A DNA stretch of 6,630 bases from an uncultured Clostridia bacterium (GTDB lineage: Bacteria > Bacillota > Clostridia > TANB77 > CAG-508): contig CAOMRW010000041.1 of assembly GCA_948485625.1 (NCBI GenBank), positions 1-6,630 on the forward strand, read 5' to 3'. Positions within the stretch are counted from its first letter, which is position 1; every line of letters starts with the position of its first letter. The notes under the pieces were generated by a model. That model was not told the origin of the DNA, made no database searches, and saw nothing but the letters and a program-made list of their open reading frames with translations. Of this stretch, positions 1-5,609 are shown piece by piece. The position numbers were made by a program, and so were the translations under genes.

Positions 1-41
1 ATAAATAAACAACAATTTAAAAAAATTAATTTTTTCTTTTT
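1..41. other. AT-rich sequence downstream of capsid paralog A
   Basis: These bases are nearly all A and T with homopolymer runs. They lie just past the stop of capsid paralog A and probably include its 3' region and perhaps the start region of the next gene to the left. No ORF, inverted repeat or RNA gene is seen. Confidence 0.3.
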
Positions 42-1826
42 TTAAGTTAATGTATCTAAATGAGTGTAAGTTGTTGTAGTTGTTGAAGTATATGAAGATG
101 CTTGACTTGAGTACCAATCAGGTATCTCTTGATGATATTCTATTTTGTCAGTAGTTAAGCTCCAATAACAGTAAGAAAATATCCACATTTCAGGCATAGG
201 ATGATCATTATTCGCTGTTAAAGTAGTTCCATTATAATTTATATGAGGATAATAATAGGTGTCATTATCACCATCAGCAATTGGAGAACCTTTAAATTCA
301 ATTAATACTTGTTTTCCATTTGATGAAAATCCTTCAAAATTGGTACCTATATTACCTCTTTCAAATTGATAATTTATTCCGAAATTTGTGTTATCATATA
401 AAGAATTTAAAAATCTTTTATGATCTTCATCGCTCATATCATTTAATGGAACAGATAGAGATTCAATTAATTCTGGCGATGCAGTTGTATTATCTAATTC
501 ATAAGACATTAATTGTAAATTCATAAATCTACCATCAAATGTGTTTCTATAAGCTAAATAAGGTAAAGGTTTTTTATCTATAAATATTTGAAAGTTTTTA
601 TACATAATATTCTTATATACTGTGAAATCACCAAAATGAGTTGGAAACATAAATAGAATATTTGTTATATTCTTTATTGGAATAATTCTTGATGTATTTA
701 ATCCCGTTGGAGTTGGTTTATGTTCAAAGAGAACTCTTTTCATTTCTAAACAAGGTATTCTAACTTCACTAGTTAATGCACTACTAATTCTTTGCAATAC
801 ATCAATTTTAACACCAAATCCAACGCAATGTGTTCTACCAACTCTTATTTTAGCACTTCTATTTTTTACAAATAATCGATTATCTTGAAGACCGTATTTA
901 ACATATTTATCATCTAAAGTACTTGAATAATGATTAACATTTAATCCATCAATTACAGCATCAGGATCTTCAACATATTTAAATTCTCCAACAATTCTTG
1001 ATTCTTGACCAATTTGGGTAAAATAATTAGGTAAAAATGGAAGAAAACCACTTGCATATTCATGAGTAACATTATATGAATTTATTTGTTTTATTTTAGC
1101 AACATTTTCGGGAGGAATTTGACACCAAACTAAACCATCTAAAGAAGTTCTAATTTCTTCAACTATATCACCAATTATAGCATTTGGATATAATCTCCAA
1201 TTTTGTAATGTCATTTGATCCGTGAATGGAATTACAAGTTCAAATTTAACTTTTGGTGTTCCATTATTTTTAAAGCTTTTAATTGGAATATAGCAGCCGC
1301 AAACATTTGGAGACATTTGAATAACATTTTCCCATAATGAATGAGATTTAAATGTACCTTTTTTAATTTCATGAGGTCTTGTAAGATTATAATAATATGA
1401 TTCTCTTGTCATTTCATTTTGCGAGTATGAATTAATTAATTCACCTTTACAATAATATTTGCTTTCGCTTATGATTTCAACAGCATTCTTAAATCCAACA
1501 AATATTTGATTTAATCCTACTTTATCGTCTATCTCATAGTCAATAGGTTTTTCCAATTCAACTTCAAATTCAACTTCCATTATGATAAAACTCTTTTGGA
1601 AATTAGTAATATCTAAATTTGGATGAGTTAACATCAACCTAGTTCTTTCACCTATTTCTAACCCTTCTGAAGTTATATCTCTTTCATGAAACTCTTCTGA
1701 ATATGTTTTGAAATCTCCATTTCCTGATGGAGCTTCTGTTAAACAATTATTTTTGCCACTAAAGAATGACACTAAATCGCTTTCATCATTTCCAGACAAT
1801 TTGAAATTAGTATTTACGTGTTTCAT
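42..1826 (-). CDS. Major capsid protein-like, paralog A (594 aa)
   Basis: Probable capsid shell protein. Its length suits a double-jelly-roll major capsid protein of the Polinton/PLV/virophage type. It aligns by eye along its whole length with the 624-residue protein upstream. Shared blocks include an N-terminal SGNDE, IFVGFK (108-113), SLWENV (163-168), MSPNVCGCYIP (171-181), IPFTDQ (199-204), WRLYPN (210-215), LDGLVWCQI (229-237), FTQIG (269-273), GFG (336-338), FPTH..DFTV..NIMY (394-409), DNTNFGIN (478-485) and PEMWI (545-549). The C-terminal ~22 residues (573-594) are a Ser/Thr-rich tail with a run of threonines, absent from the paralog. The first ATG is used, preceded by AAAAAC. It ends in TAA and is downstream gene of a same-strand pair with a 36-base spacer. 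The capsid role is inferred from size, duplication and the neighbouring packaging ATPase; the jelly-roll fold itself was not shown. An unrelated structural protein remains possible. Confidence 0.72.
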   Translation of the reverse strand: MKHVNTNFKLSGNDESDLVSFFSGKNNCLTEAPSGNGDFKTYSEEFHERDITSEGLEIGERTRLMLTHPNLDITNFQKSFIIMEVEFEVELEKPIDYEIDDKVGLNQIFVGFKNAVEIISESKYYCKGELINSYSQNEMTRESYYYNLTRPHEIKKGTFKSHSLWENVIQMSPNVCGCYIPIKSFKNNGTPKVKFELVIPFTDQMTLQNWRLYPNAIIGDIVEEIRTSLDGLVWCQIPPENVAKIKQINSYNVTHEYASGFLPFLPNYFTQIGQESRIVGEFKYVEDPDAVIDGLNVNHYSSTLDDKYVKYGLQDNRLFVKNRSAKIRVGRTHCVGFGVKIDVLQRISSALTSEVRIPCLEMKRVLFEHKPTPTGLNTSRIIPIKNITNILFMFPTHFGDFTVYKNIMYKNFQIFIDKKPLPYLAYRNTFDGRFMNLQLMSYELDNTTASPELIESLSVPLNDMSDEDHKRFLNSLYDNTNFGINYQFERGNIGTNFEGFSSNGKQVLIEFKGSPIADGDNDTYYYPHINYNGTTLTANNDHPMPEMWIFSYCYWSLTTDKIEYHQEIPDWYSSQASSYTSTTTTTYTHLDTLT

Positions 1827-1862
1827 GTTTTTATTGGCGCAAAAAAAATTTTTTTATATATT
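1827..1862 (-). promoter_or_regulatory. Spacer promoter of capsid paralog A: TATA-like box, poly(T) and GC-rich core
   Basis: This is the only noncoding DNA between the two capsid genes. Read on the minus strand it has TATATAAAAA (1860-1851, -34 to -25 from the ATG), then a run of eight T (1848-1841), then GCGCCAAT (1840-1833) and an A-rich leader. The GGCGC core stands out in DNA that is otherwise almost pure A and T. The plus strand ATTGGCGCAAAA matches 10 of 12 positions of the palindromic E2F/DP consensus TTTSGCGCSAAA. Promoter function is inferred from position and composition. The T-run lies at -22 to -15 and lacks the C-TTT step seen before three other genes, so this promoter looks different from theirs. 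Confidence 0.4.
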
Positions 1863-3737
1863 TTAATCATACCCAGCTGGTACTCCTCTATTATAATATT
1901 TGACACCATCTTGAATAGACCAAGTCCAATAAGTATCAGAACAAATCCACATTTCTGGTGCTTGTGGATTAATAGTTGGATCAAGTTCAACGATATTCAT
2001 CGGTTGATCAGGATTATTATCTTTGAGTTTAATTTTTAAATCTGGATATAAATATGGATCATTTTTATCTCTAGCAAGTGGTTTTCCTCTAAATTCAATG
2101 GTTACAGAATGACTTCCAGAATCAAGTCCATCAAATACATATCCGGCATTTCCTCTTTCAAGTTGGAAATTAATACCAAAACTAGTATTATCGAAAGGAC
2201 ACATTAAAAATCTTTGATGCTTTGCAGGATCTCCCGCTGATGGGACAAAATCTTTTTCATCAACCATAATTAATGGTCGTGATATTGATTCCATAAATTC
2301 TCTTGTAGGTTCTATACAGCCATCTAATTCGTTTGCCATTAATTGATATTGAACAAATCGAGCATCATAAGTATTTTCAAAATCTGTTTCAGGATATGCT
2401 TTCTTATTAACAACTAAACGCACGCCATCATACATAATATTCTTAAATACTGTAAAGTCATTTGGATGACTTGGAAACATCATTGTTATATTAGTTGCAT
2501 TTCGTAATGGAACTGATTTACTCAAACTAGTAAATCCTGAAGAACTTGCAGTATTTTCAAATTGATATCTTGTTAATTCTTGTGATGGAATAATAATTGG
2601 CTCATTAAGAAGTTGGAATAAAGCATTATTAACTTCTTCTTTAATTCCAAATCCTGCACAGTTTGTATGGCATGGATCGATTTTAACAGAATTTTCATCA
2701 AATTCTAATTTATTTGACATTAATTTATAGGAAACATATTTTTGAAGTCCATAATTGATTGAGCCTTGACTTGCGTTTCCATTCACATCATATTTGCGCT
2801 CCTCTGTTTCAACAGGAACTGATGATAACGCTGTATACAATCCATCACCAAATTCATCGGTATTATCTTGCTTTGTTGTTATTGCAGCAGCATTTGCAAC
2901 AGATGCTACAACAATTGCTGAATTACCAATTTGTGTAAAATGATTGGTGATTGGTAATAATGGAGCACTATATTCTTTCTTTGGATCGAAATCCCAGAAT
3001 TTTTTAACTTCAGCAACATTTTGAGGTTGAATTTGACACCAAACTAATCCATCTAAAACGAATTTAACTTCTTCTTCGACTTGTCCTAAAATTCTATTTG
3101 GATATAATCTCCAAGCTTGAAGAGCTAGTTGATCTGTGAATGGAATGATGAGTTCCATTTTAATTGCTGGGTGAGCACCATTATCGAAAGCTTCTAATGG
3201 AATATAACAACCACAAACATTTGGAGACATCATTTGAACATTTTCCCATAATGAATGAGAATGAGGGACTCCAGTTTTAGCATCTCTTGGTCGAATACAA
3301 TTATAAGCAAATGATTCTCTAACCATTTCTTGTTGATGATAAGAATCTACTAATTTTCCATCAACCCAGAAATATGCTTCTCCAATAATTTCAACTGCAT
3401 CTTTAAATCCAACAAATATGTAATTCAAATGACTTGATTCTTTACCTTTAATATCTCCACCACCATATGGTGTTGTGAAATTCAGAGTCATATTTAATGT
3501 TAAATTAATGAACCCTTTTTCAATTTGTGATATCGTATGAGCAGAATGTGTTAATCTTAATTTTGTTTTAGTTTTTAATCTTACTGGAACATCTTTATCA
3601 TGACATTCTTCTTGAACTATCGAAAAAGTATTATCACCACTATTCTTTTGAACTAAGTTTCGTAAATGATTATTGAAATAATTAAGGACATCTCCTTCAT
3701 CATTTCCAGAATTCTTGAACTGTGCGTTTTGATACAT
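1863..3737 (-). CDS. Major capsid protein-like, paralog B (624 aa)
   Basis: This is the second, slightly longer capsid-like protein, homologous end to end with the one downstream. It shares SLWENV (162-167), MSPNVCGCYIP (170-180), IIPFTDQ (197-203), WRLYPN (209-214), LDGLVWCQI (228-236), FTQIG (267-271), a H..C.GFG block (357-364), FPSH..DFTV..NIMY (421-436), DNTSFGIN (516-523), ERGN (527-530) and PEMWI (594-598). Extra length is concentrated in an Ala-rich, acidic stretch at about 275-330 and in short insertions near 495-507 and 570-590, as expected for surface loops on a conserved fold. It is likely the principal shell protein: it is promoter-proximal and carries the shared T7-C-TTT element directly upstream. 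The first ATG is used (AATAAATG context) and it stops at TAA. The double-jelly-roll assignment is inferred from length and context; no structure comparison was made. Confidence 0.74.
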   Translation of the reverse strand: MYQNAQFKNSGNDEGDVLNYFNNHLRNLVQKNSGDNTFSIVQEECHDKDVPVRLKTKTKLRLTHSAHTISQIEKGFINLTLNMTLNFTTPYGGGDIKGKESSHLNYIFVGFKDAVEIIGEAYFWVDGKLVDSYHQQEMVRESFAYNCIRPRDAKTGVPHSHSLWENVQMMSPNVCGCYIPLEAFDNGAHPAIKMELIIPFTDQLALQAWRLYPNRILGQVEEEVKFVLDGLVWCQIQPQNVAEVKKFWDFDPKKEYSAPLLPITNHFTQIGNSAIVVASVANAAAITTKQDNTDEFGDGLYTALSSVPVETEERKYDVNGNASQGSINYGLQKYVSYKLMSNKLEFDENSVKIDPCHTNCAGFGIKEEVNNALFQLLNEPIIIPSQELTRYQFENTASSSGFTSLSKSVPLRNATNITMMFPSHPNDFTVFKNIMYDGVRLVVNKKAYPETDFENTYDARFVQYQLMANELDGCIEPTREFMESISRPLIMVDEKDFVPSAGDPAKHQRFLMCPFDNTSFGINFQLERGNAGYVFDGLDSGSHSVTIEFRGKPLARDKNDPYLYPDLKIKLKDNNPDQPMNIVELDPTINPQAPEMWICSDTYWTWSIQDGVKYYNRGVPAGYD

Positions 3738-3755
3738 TTATTAAAAAGAAAAAAA
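3738..3755 (-). promoter_or_regulatory. T7-C-TTT promoter element of capsid paralog B
   Basis: On the minus strand, seven T, one C and five T are followed by AATAA and the ATG, so the T-run sits at -18 to -12 and the C at -11. The same arrangement at the same distance precedes the VI-like gene (3798) and the 173-residue gene (6131). The ending TAAATG recalls the poxvirus late initiator, which also follows a T-rich tract. That is an analogy only, since AT-rich DNA gives such strings easily. Confidence 0.5.
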
Positions 3756-3779
3756 TAAATAATTAATTTTAATTTAAAA

Positions 3780-3797
3780 TTTTTTTCTTTCTGTAAA
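3780..3797 (+). promoter_or_regulatory. T7-C-TTT promoter element of the VI-like gene
   Basis: Seven T (3780-3786), C (3787), TTT (3788-3790) and CTGT lead to AAA and the ATG at 3798. The order and distance match those before capsid paralog B and the 173-residue gene. Against the 173-residue gene, only two of the 18 upstream bases differ. Confidence 0.5.
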
Positions 3798-4079
3798 ATG
3801 GCTTTTGGATCTTGGATGAAAAAGATTGGTGAAAAAGTAAAAAGTTTTGGAGAAAAAGTTAAAGGTTTTGTTCAAAATGCTCTACCGAAAGTAAAGAAAG
3901 GGTTGGATACTTTGGAGCACACAGTTGGACCAGCAATGGAAGCTGTTGGTGGAGTAGTAGGAGGAAATGTTGGAAATACAATTTCTCAAATTGGAGGTAA
4001 TGTATCTAGATGGAGTGGTCAAGCAAGAGATAGATTCTTGAAACCAATTTATAATAACAATAATGATGATAATGATTAA
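3798..4079 (+). CDS. Adenovirus protein VI-like membrane-active peptide (93 aa)
   Basis: Small basic protein with an N-terminal amphipathic helix (about 3-28). Phe3, Trp6, Ile10, Val14, Phe17, Val21 and Phe24 fall on one face and lysines on the other. The helix contains a tandem seven-residue duplication, GEKVKSF (11-17) and GEKVKGF (18-24). A Gly/Val-rich stretch (47-68, GGVVGGNVGN) follows, then a basic segment with RWSGQARDRF (71-80) and an Asn/Asp tail (86-93). The layout resembles the adenovirus pVI lytic helix (FSWGSLWSGIKNFG region) and comparable small virion peptides in adintoviruses, which disrupt membranes during entry. It has no transmembrane segment and no signal peptide. It is transcribed divergently from capsid paralog B with the same promoter element, fitting a virion protein. 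The resemblance is compositional and helical; homology is not established. A DNA-condensing core protein is the main alternative. Confidence 0.6.
   Translation: MAFGSWMKKIGEKVKSFGEKVKGFVQNALPKVKKGLDTLEHTVGPAMEAVGGVVGGNVGNTISQIGGNVSRWSGQARDRFLKPIYNNNNDDND
4076..4079. other. TTAA palindrome holding both convergent stop codons
   Basis: The plus-strand TAA of the VI-like gene (4077-4079) and the minus-strand TAA of the 44-residue ORF (4078-4076) share this four-base palindrome. It mirrors the TCATGA arrangement at 4580-4585 and supports the small ORF being a real gene. Confidence 0.6.
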
Positions 4080-4210
4080 GAATATAATTTAATTCGAATT
4101 TCTTCATCTAATGGAGGATCTTGAGGTGGAACTAATTTTATTACTCTAACGCATAGATTCATGAATTCTATTAATACTAGCGCTCCTAAAAGCAAATTGG
4201 TAATCAACAT
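4076..4210 (-). CDS. Small single-pass membrane protein candidate (44 aa)
   Basis: A 44-codon ORF with ATG at 4210-4208 and TAA at 4078-4076. The protein starts MLITNLLLGALVLIEF, has a mostly hydrophobic first ~27 residues (with polar breaks at Glu15, Asn18 and Arg22) and then a Pro/Asp segment, VPPQDPP (27-33), and a charged end (DEEIRIKLYS). This fits a short signal-anchor protein with a soluble tail. It fills what would otherwise be a 179-base gap in very compact DNA. Its stop overlaps the stop of the convergent VI-like gene in a TTAA palindrome, as the only other convergent pair here also overlaps. Its ATG has the AATAAATG context used by capsid paralog B. I recognise no family. Small membrane proteins are common in virions and as lysis or entry factors, but its role is unknown. 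Confidence 0.55.
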   Translation of the reverse strand: MLITNLLLGALVLIEFMNLCVRVIKLVPPQDPPLDEEIRIKLYS

Positions 4211-4258
4211 TTATTTGATATGATTTAAATAATTATAAAGAAATTTATTTTTTTGTAA
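4211..4258. promoter_or_regulatory. 48-base divergent intergenic promoter region
   Basis: This AT-only-like spacer lies between the 44-residue ORF (minus) and the 108-residue gene (plus). Seven T (4248-4254) followed by GTAA lie at -11 to -1 of the plus gene, closer to the ATG than the T7-C-TTT element of the virion genes and without its C-TTT step. The minus side has ATATCAAATAA before its ATG and no T-run. Different spacing suggests a different expression class, but this is inference. Confidence 0.4.
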
Positions 4259-4585
4259 ATGGATTTGAAAATTCTTGAACCTATTAAAAATTATTTGAAA
4301 GAATTTAATACTCCAGAGGAATTCAATAACTTCTATTCACTTAATAAAGATGAACTCAATAAATTGACAACACATAAATTAAACAAAATGTATCACGTCA
4401 AAGGTTATCGTATTACTAAAATAAAAGGTGTATTGATGTTAAAGAAATGGGATGATTCAAAAGTGAAACCAAATGAAGAATTTGTAAGTGTAAATGATAT
4501 AGAAGAAATAAGAGAAGATATTAAAAAAATAAAAGCAACTGTCAATAATATAATTGAATTCATTAATACAAAAATACCTTCATGA
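4259..4585 (+). CDS. Small protein with C-terminal isoleucine coiled coil (108 aa), function unknown
   Basis: I do not recognise this protein with certainty. The N-terminal half (about 5-65) looks like a compact helical domain: an acidic helix around TPEEFNNFYSLNKDEL (18-33), then LTTHKLNKMYHVKGYRI (36-52) and KGVLMLKKW (56-64). The basic helix followed by a short beta-like hairpin would suit a small winged-helix-type DNA-binding module. The C-terminal part (81-102) is a clean coiled coil with Ile or Val at 81, 84, 88, 91, 95, 98 and 102 in perfect 3-4 spacing, so the protein probably oligomerises. A dimeric regulator or a virion accessory protein are both possible. The ATG at 4259 follows GTAA. 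Its TGA stop overlaps the ATPase stop in the palindrome TCATGA. It lacks the shared virion-gene promoter spacing. Confidence 0.65.
   Translation: MDLKILEPIKNYLKEFNTPEEFNNFYSLNKDELNKLTTHKLNKMYHVKGYRITKIKGVLMLKKWDDSKVKPNEEFVSVNDIEEIREDIKKIKATVNNIIEFINTKIPS
4580..4585. other. TCATGA palindrome holding both convergent stop codons
   Basis: The plus-strand TGA of the 108-residue gene (4583-4585) and the minus-strand TGA of the ATPase (4582-4580) are the two halves of one palindrome. These are the only TGA stops among the genes here. There is no room for separate 3' signals, so each transcript must run into the other gene. Confidence 0.8.
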
Positions 4586-5563
4586 TCGTATATAAGTTTC
4601 TCCACCTTCCGTGCATTGCACAATAAGTAAAGGATGTTCATCTGGATGCTCTCTCTTTTTCTTATTAACATCTTGATAAACCTTATAAAAGTCTTCAAAA
4701 TCTAAATAACTTGATGATTGAGAATAAATGTATCTCACTTGTTGTTTATTAAATCCTGGGAAAATATATATTGTTGTAATTTCATTTTTAATATGAGGTT
4801 TTATACCTTTCCAACCTTGAATAAGTAAATAAAATGATAAATTATTATGTCGACATCTTCTTAACAATTGACTGAAAAATGACTCTTCTGAAGAAAATAA
4901 TTTTGAATTACTAATATCATCAAATAAAATTAATGTATGTAAAAATGATTTCTCAAAATTATCTACTTGTAAAGTATCGAATAAATCTTGCTTTTGTCTT
5001 TTATCTAATATATTTTTTGTTCTATCTCTACGAACTTTATAATATAAAGATTTTGCTGCAATTAATTCATCAATGCAAGCTTCAGCATTTTCTTCGGAAA
5101 CTAATAGAATTGGCATTTCTATAAGACCTTTTAAAGTATTCCAACTTCTATCATTTTCTTCTCCATCTTTAGTCACGTACACTAACATATGATGAGTATC
5201 TAAATAACTTATTTTAATGATTTCTTCTAAAGCAACAACAGTTTTTCCTAAACTTTGTTTACCAACAATGACATTGACACTATTATATCTTGTTAAAATT
5301 TGTTCATGAATTTCTGATATTAAAGCTCCTGAATTATCATCTTTTTTTGCAGATAATTTTGCTTGAATTTTTCTTCTAACATCTGATTCAAAATTTTCTT
5401 CATTATTTCTATCAAATTGAAATTGAAGAGTGGTATTTTCTGTTATTTCTTTTCGTCTAGCTTTTGGGTTTATTCTTGGTCTAGGAGCAATAAAATCAAA
5501 GTTATCGTCATCATCTTCATCATTGAAATCATTATCGTCATAATCAGAACTATAATCGCTCAT
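4580..5563 (-). CDS. A32-like FtsK-HerA DNA packaging ATPase (327 aa)
   Basis: Genome-packaging motor that would drive DNA into the preformed capsid using ATP. It has Walker A GKQSLGKT (101-108) after a beta strand (NVIV), Walker B LILFDD (211-216), and the family signature RRCRHNNLSFYLLIQ (235-249) in which the RH pair and the glutamine sensor Q249 recur in poxvirus A32, virophage and Polinton ATPases. A P..KNE segment (256-261) follows, in the place of the usual P..R.N motif. The first ~25 residues are an unusual Asp/Asn/Glu tract (eight acidic residues within 14-22), followed by a basic linker (RPRINPKARRK). The core starts near residue 90. It ends in TGA within six bases shared with the convergent 108-residue gene. 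The start is the first in-frame ATG; a three-codon upstream ORF overlaps it. The packaging role is well supported by motifs; the specific lineage is not resolved. Confidence 0.88.
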   Translation of the reverse strand: MSDYSSDYDDNDFNDEDDDDNFDFIAPRPRINPKARRKEITENTTLQFQFDRNNEENFESDVRRKIQAKLSAKKDDNSGALISEIHEQILTRYNSVNVIVGKQSLGKTVVALEEIIKISYLDTHHMLVYVTKDGEENDRSWNTLKGLIEMPILLVSEENAEACIDELIAAKSLYYKVRRDRTKNILDKRQKQDLFDTLQVDNFEKSFLHTLILFDDISNSKLFSSEESFFSQLLRRCRHNNLSFYLLIQGWKGIKPHIKNEITTIYIFPGFNKQQVRYIYSQSSSYLDFEDFYKVYQDVNKKKREHPDEHPLLIVQCTEGGETYIRS

Positions 5564-5571
5564 TCTTTCAT
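5560..5571 (-). promoter_or_regulatory. Three-codon upstream ORF overlapping the ATPase start
   Basis: On the minus strand the bases just before the ATPase read ATGAAAGAATGA: a Met-Lys-Glu-stop mini-ORF whose TGA overlaps the ATPase ATG by two bases. If the transcript begins upstream of 5571, ribosomes meeting this AAAAATG first would terminate exactly on the real start and could reinitiate there. If the transcript begins between the two ATGs it has no effect. It may be chance in AT-rich DNA. Confidence 0.25.
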
Positions 5572-5609
5572 TTTTAATAAATTATAATTAAAAAAATATT
5601 TTAAAATAT
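5564..5609 (-). promoter_or_regulatory. 46-base AT-rich spacer upstream of the ATPase
   Basis: This spacer lies between the stop of the 173-residue gene and the ATPase start. On the minus strand it contains AAAATATTTTTTTAATTATAATTTATTAAAA. The seven-T run (5596-5590) is followed by AA rather than C-TTT and lies at -33 to -27, so the virion-type element is not conserved here. Likely holds the ATPase promoter and the 3' end of the upstream gene. Confidence 0.35.

Larger units (their letters stand above)
3738..3797. promoter_or_regulatory. 60-base divergent intergenic promoter region
   Basis: This spacer separates two divergently transcribed genes, capsid paralog B (minus) and the VI-like peptide (plus). 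It is almost wholly A and T, with a T7-C-TTT element at each end reading outward and an AATTAATTTTAATTTAAAATT-type core between them. Both transcripts must start here or upstream inside the other gene, so it is a compact bidirectional promoter joining shell and entry proteins. Confidence 0.6.

Noticed and set aside
30..52. T6-C-T7 string with a following plus-strand ATG resembling the virion promoter element
   Set aside because: The T-run is one base short, it overlaps the 3' end of capsid A, and the ATG opens only nine codons.
320..526. Plus-strand ORF of 68 codons
   Set aside because: It lies wholly antisense inside capsid paralog A and has a composition typical of reading AT-rich coding DNA backwards; no motif or start context supports it.
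1818..2039. Plus-strand ORF of 73 codons, hydrophobic and Ile-rich
   Set aside because: It spans the capsid spacer and the antisense of the capsid B C-terminus, which is strongly conserved with paralog A; the hydrophobicity is a shadow effect.
3936..4001. Adenain-type cleavage sites (M/I/L-X-G-G) in the Gly-rich part of the VI-like peptide
   Set aside because: The GG pairs are preceded by Ala, Val or Gln at the P4 position (AVGG, VVGG, QIGG), so the consensus is not met, and no protease gene is in the window.
4405..4698. Minus-strand ORF of 97 codons with apparent membrane segments
   Set aside because: It overlaps both the 108-residue gene (antisense) and the ATPase end in another frame. 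The hydrophobic stretch is the reverse of the Lys/Glu/Ile coiled coil.
4933..5124. Plus-strand ORF of 63 codons
   Set aside because: It is antisense to the ATPase between its Walker A and Walker B motifs, with no supporting context.
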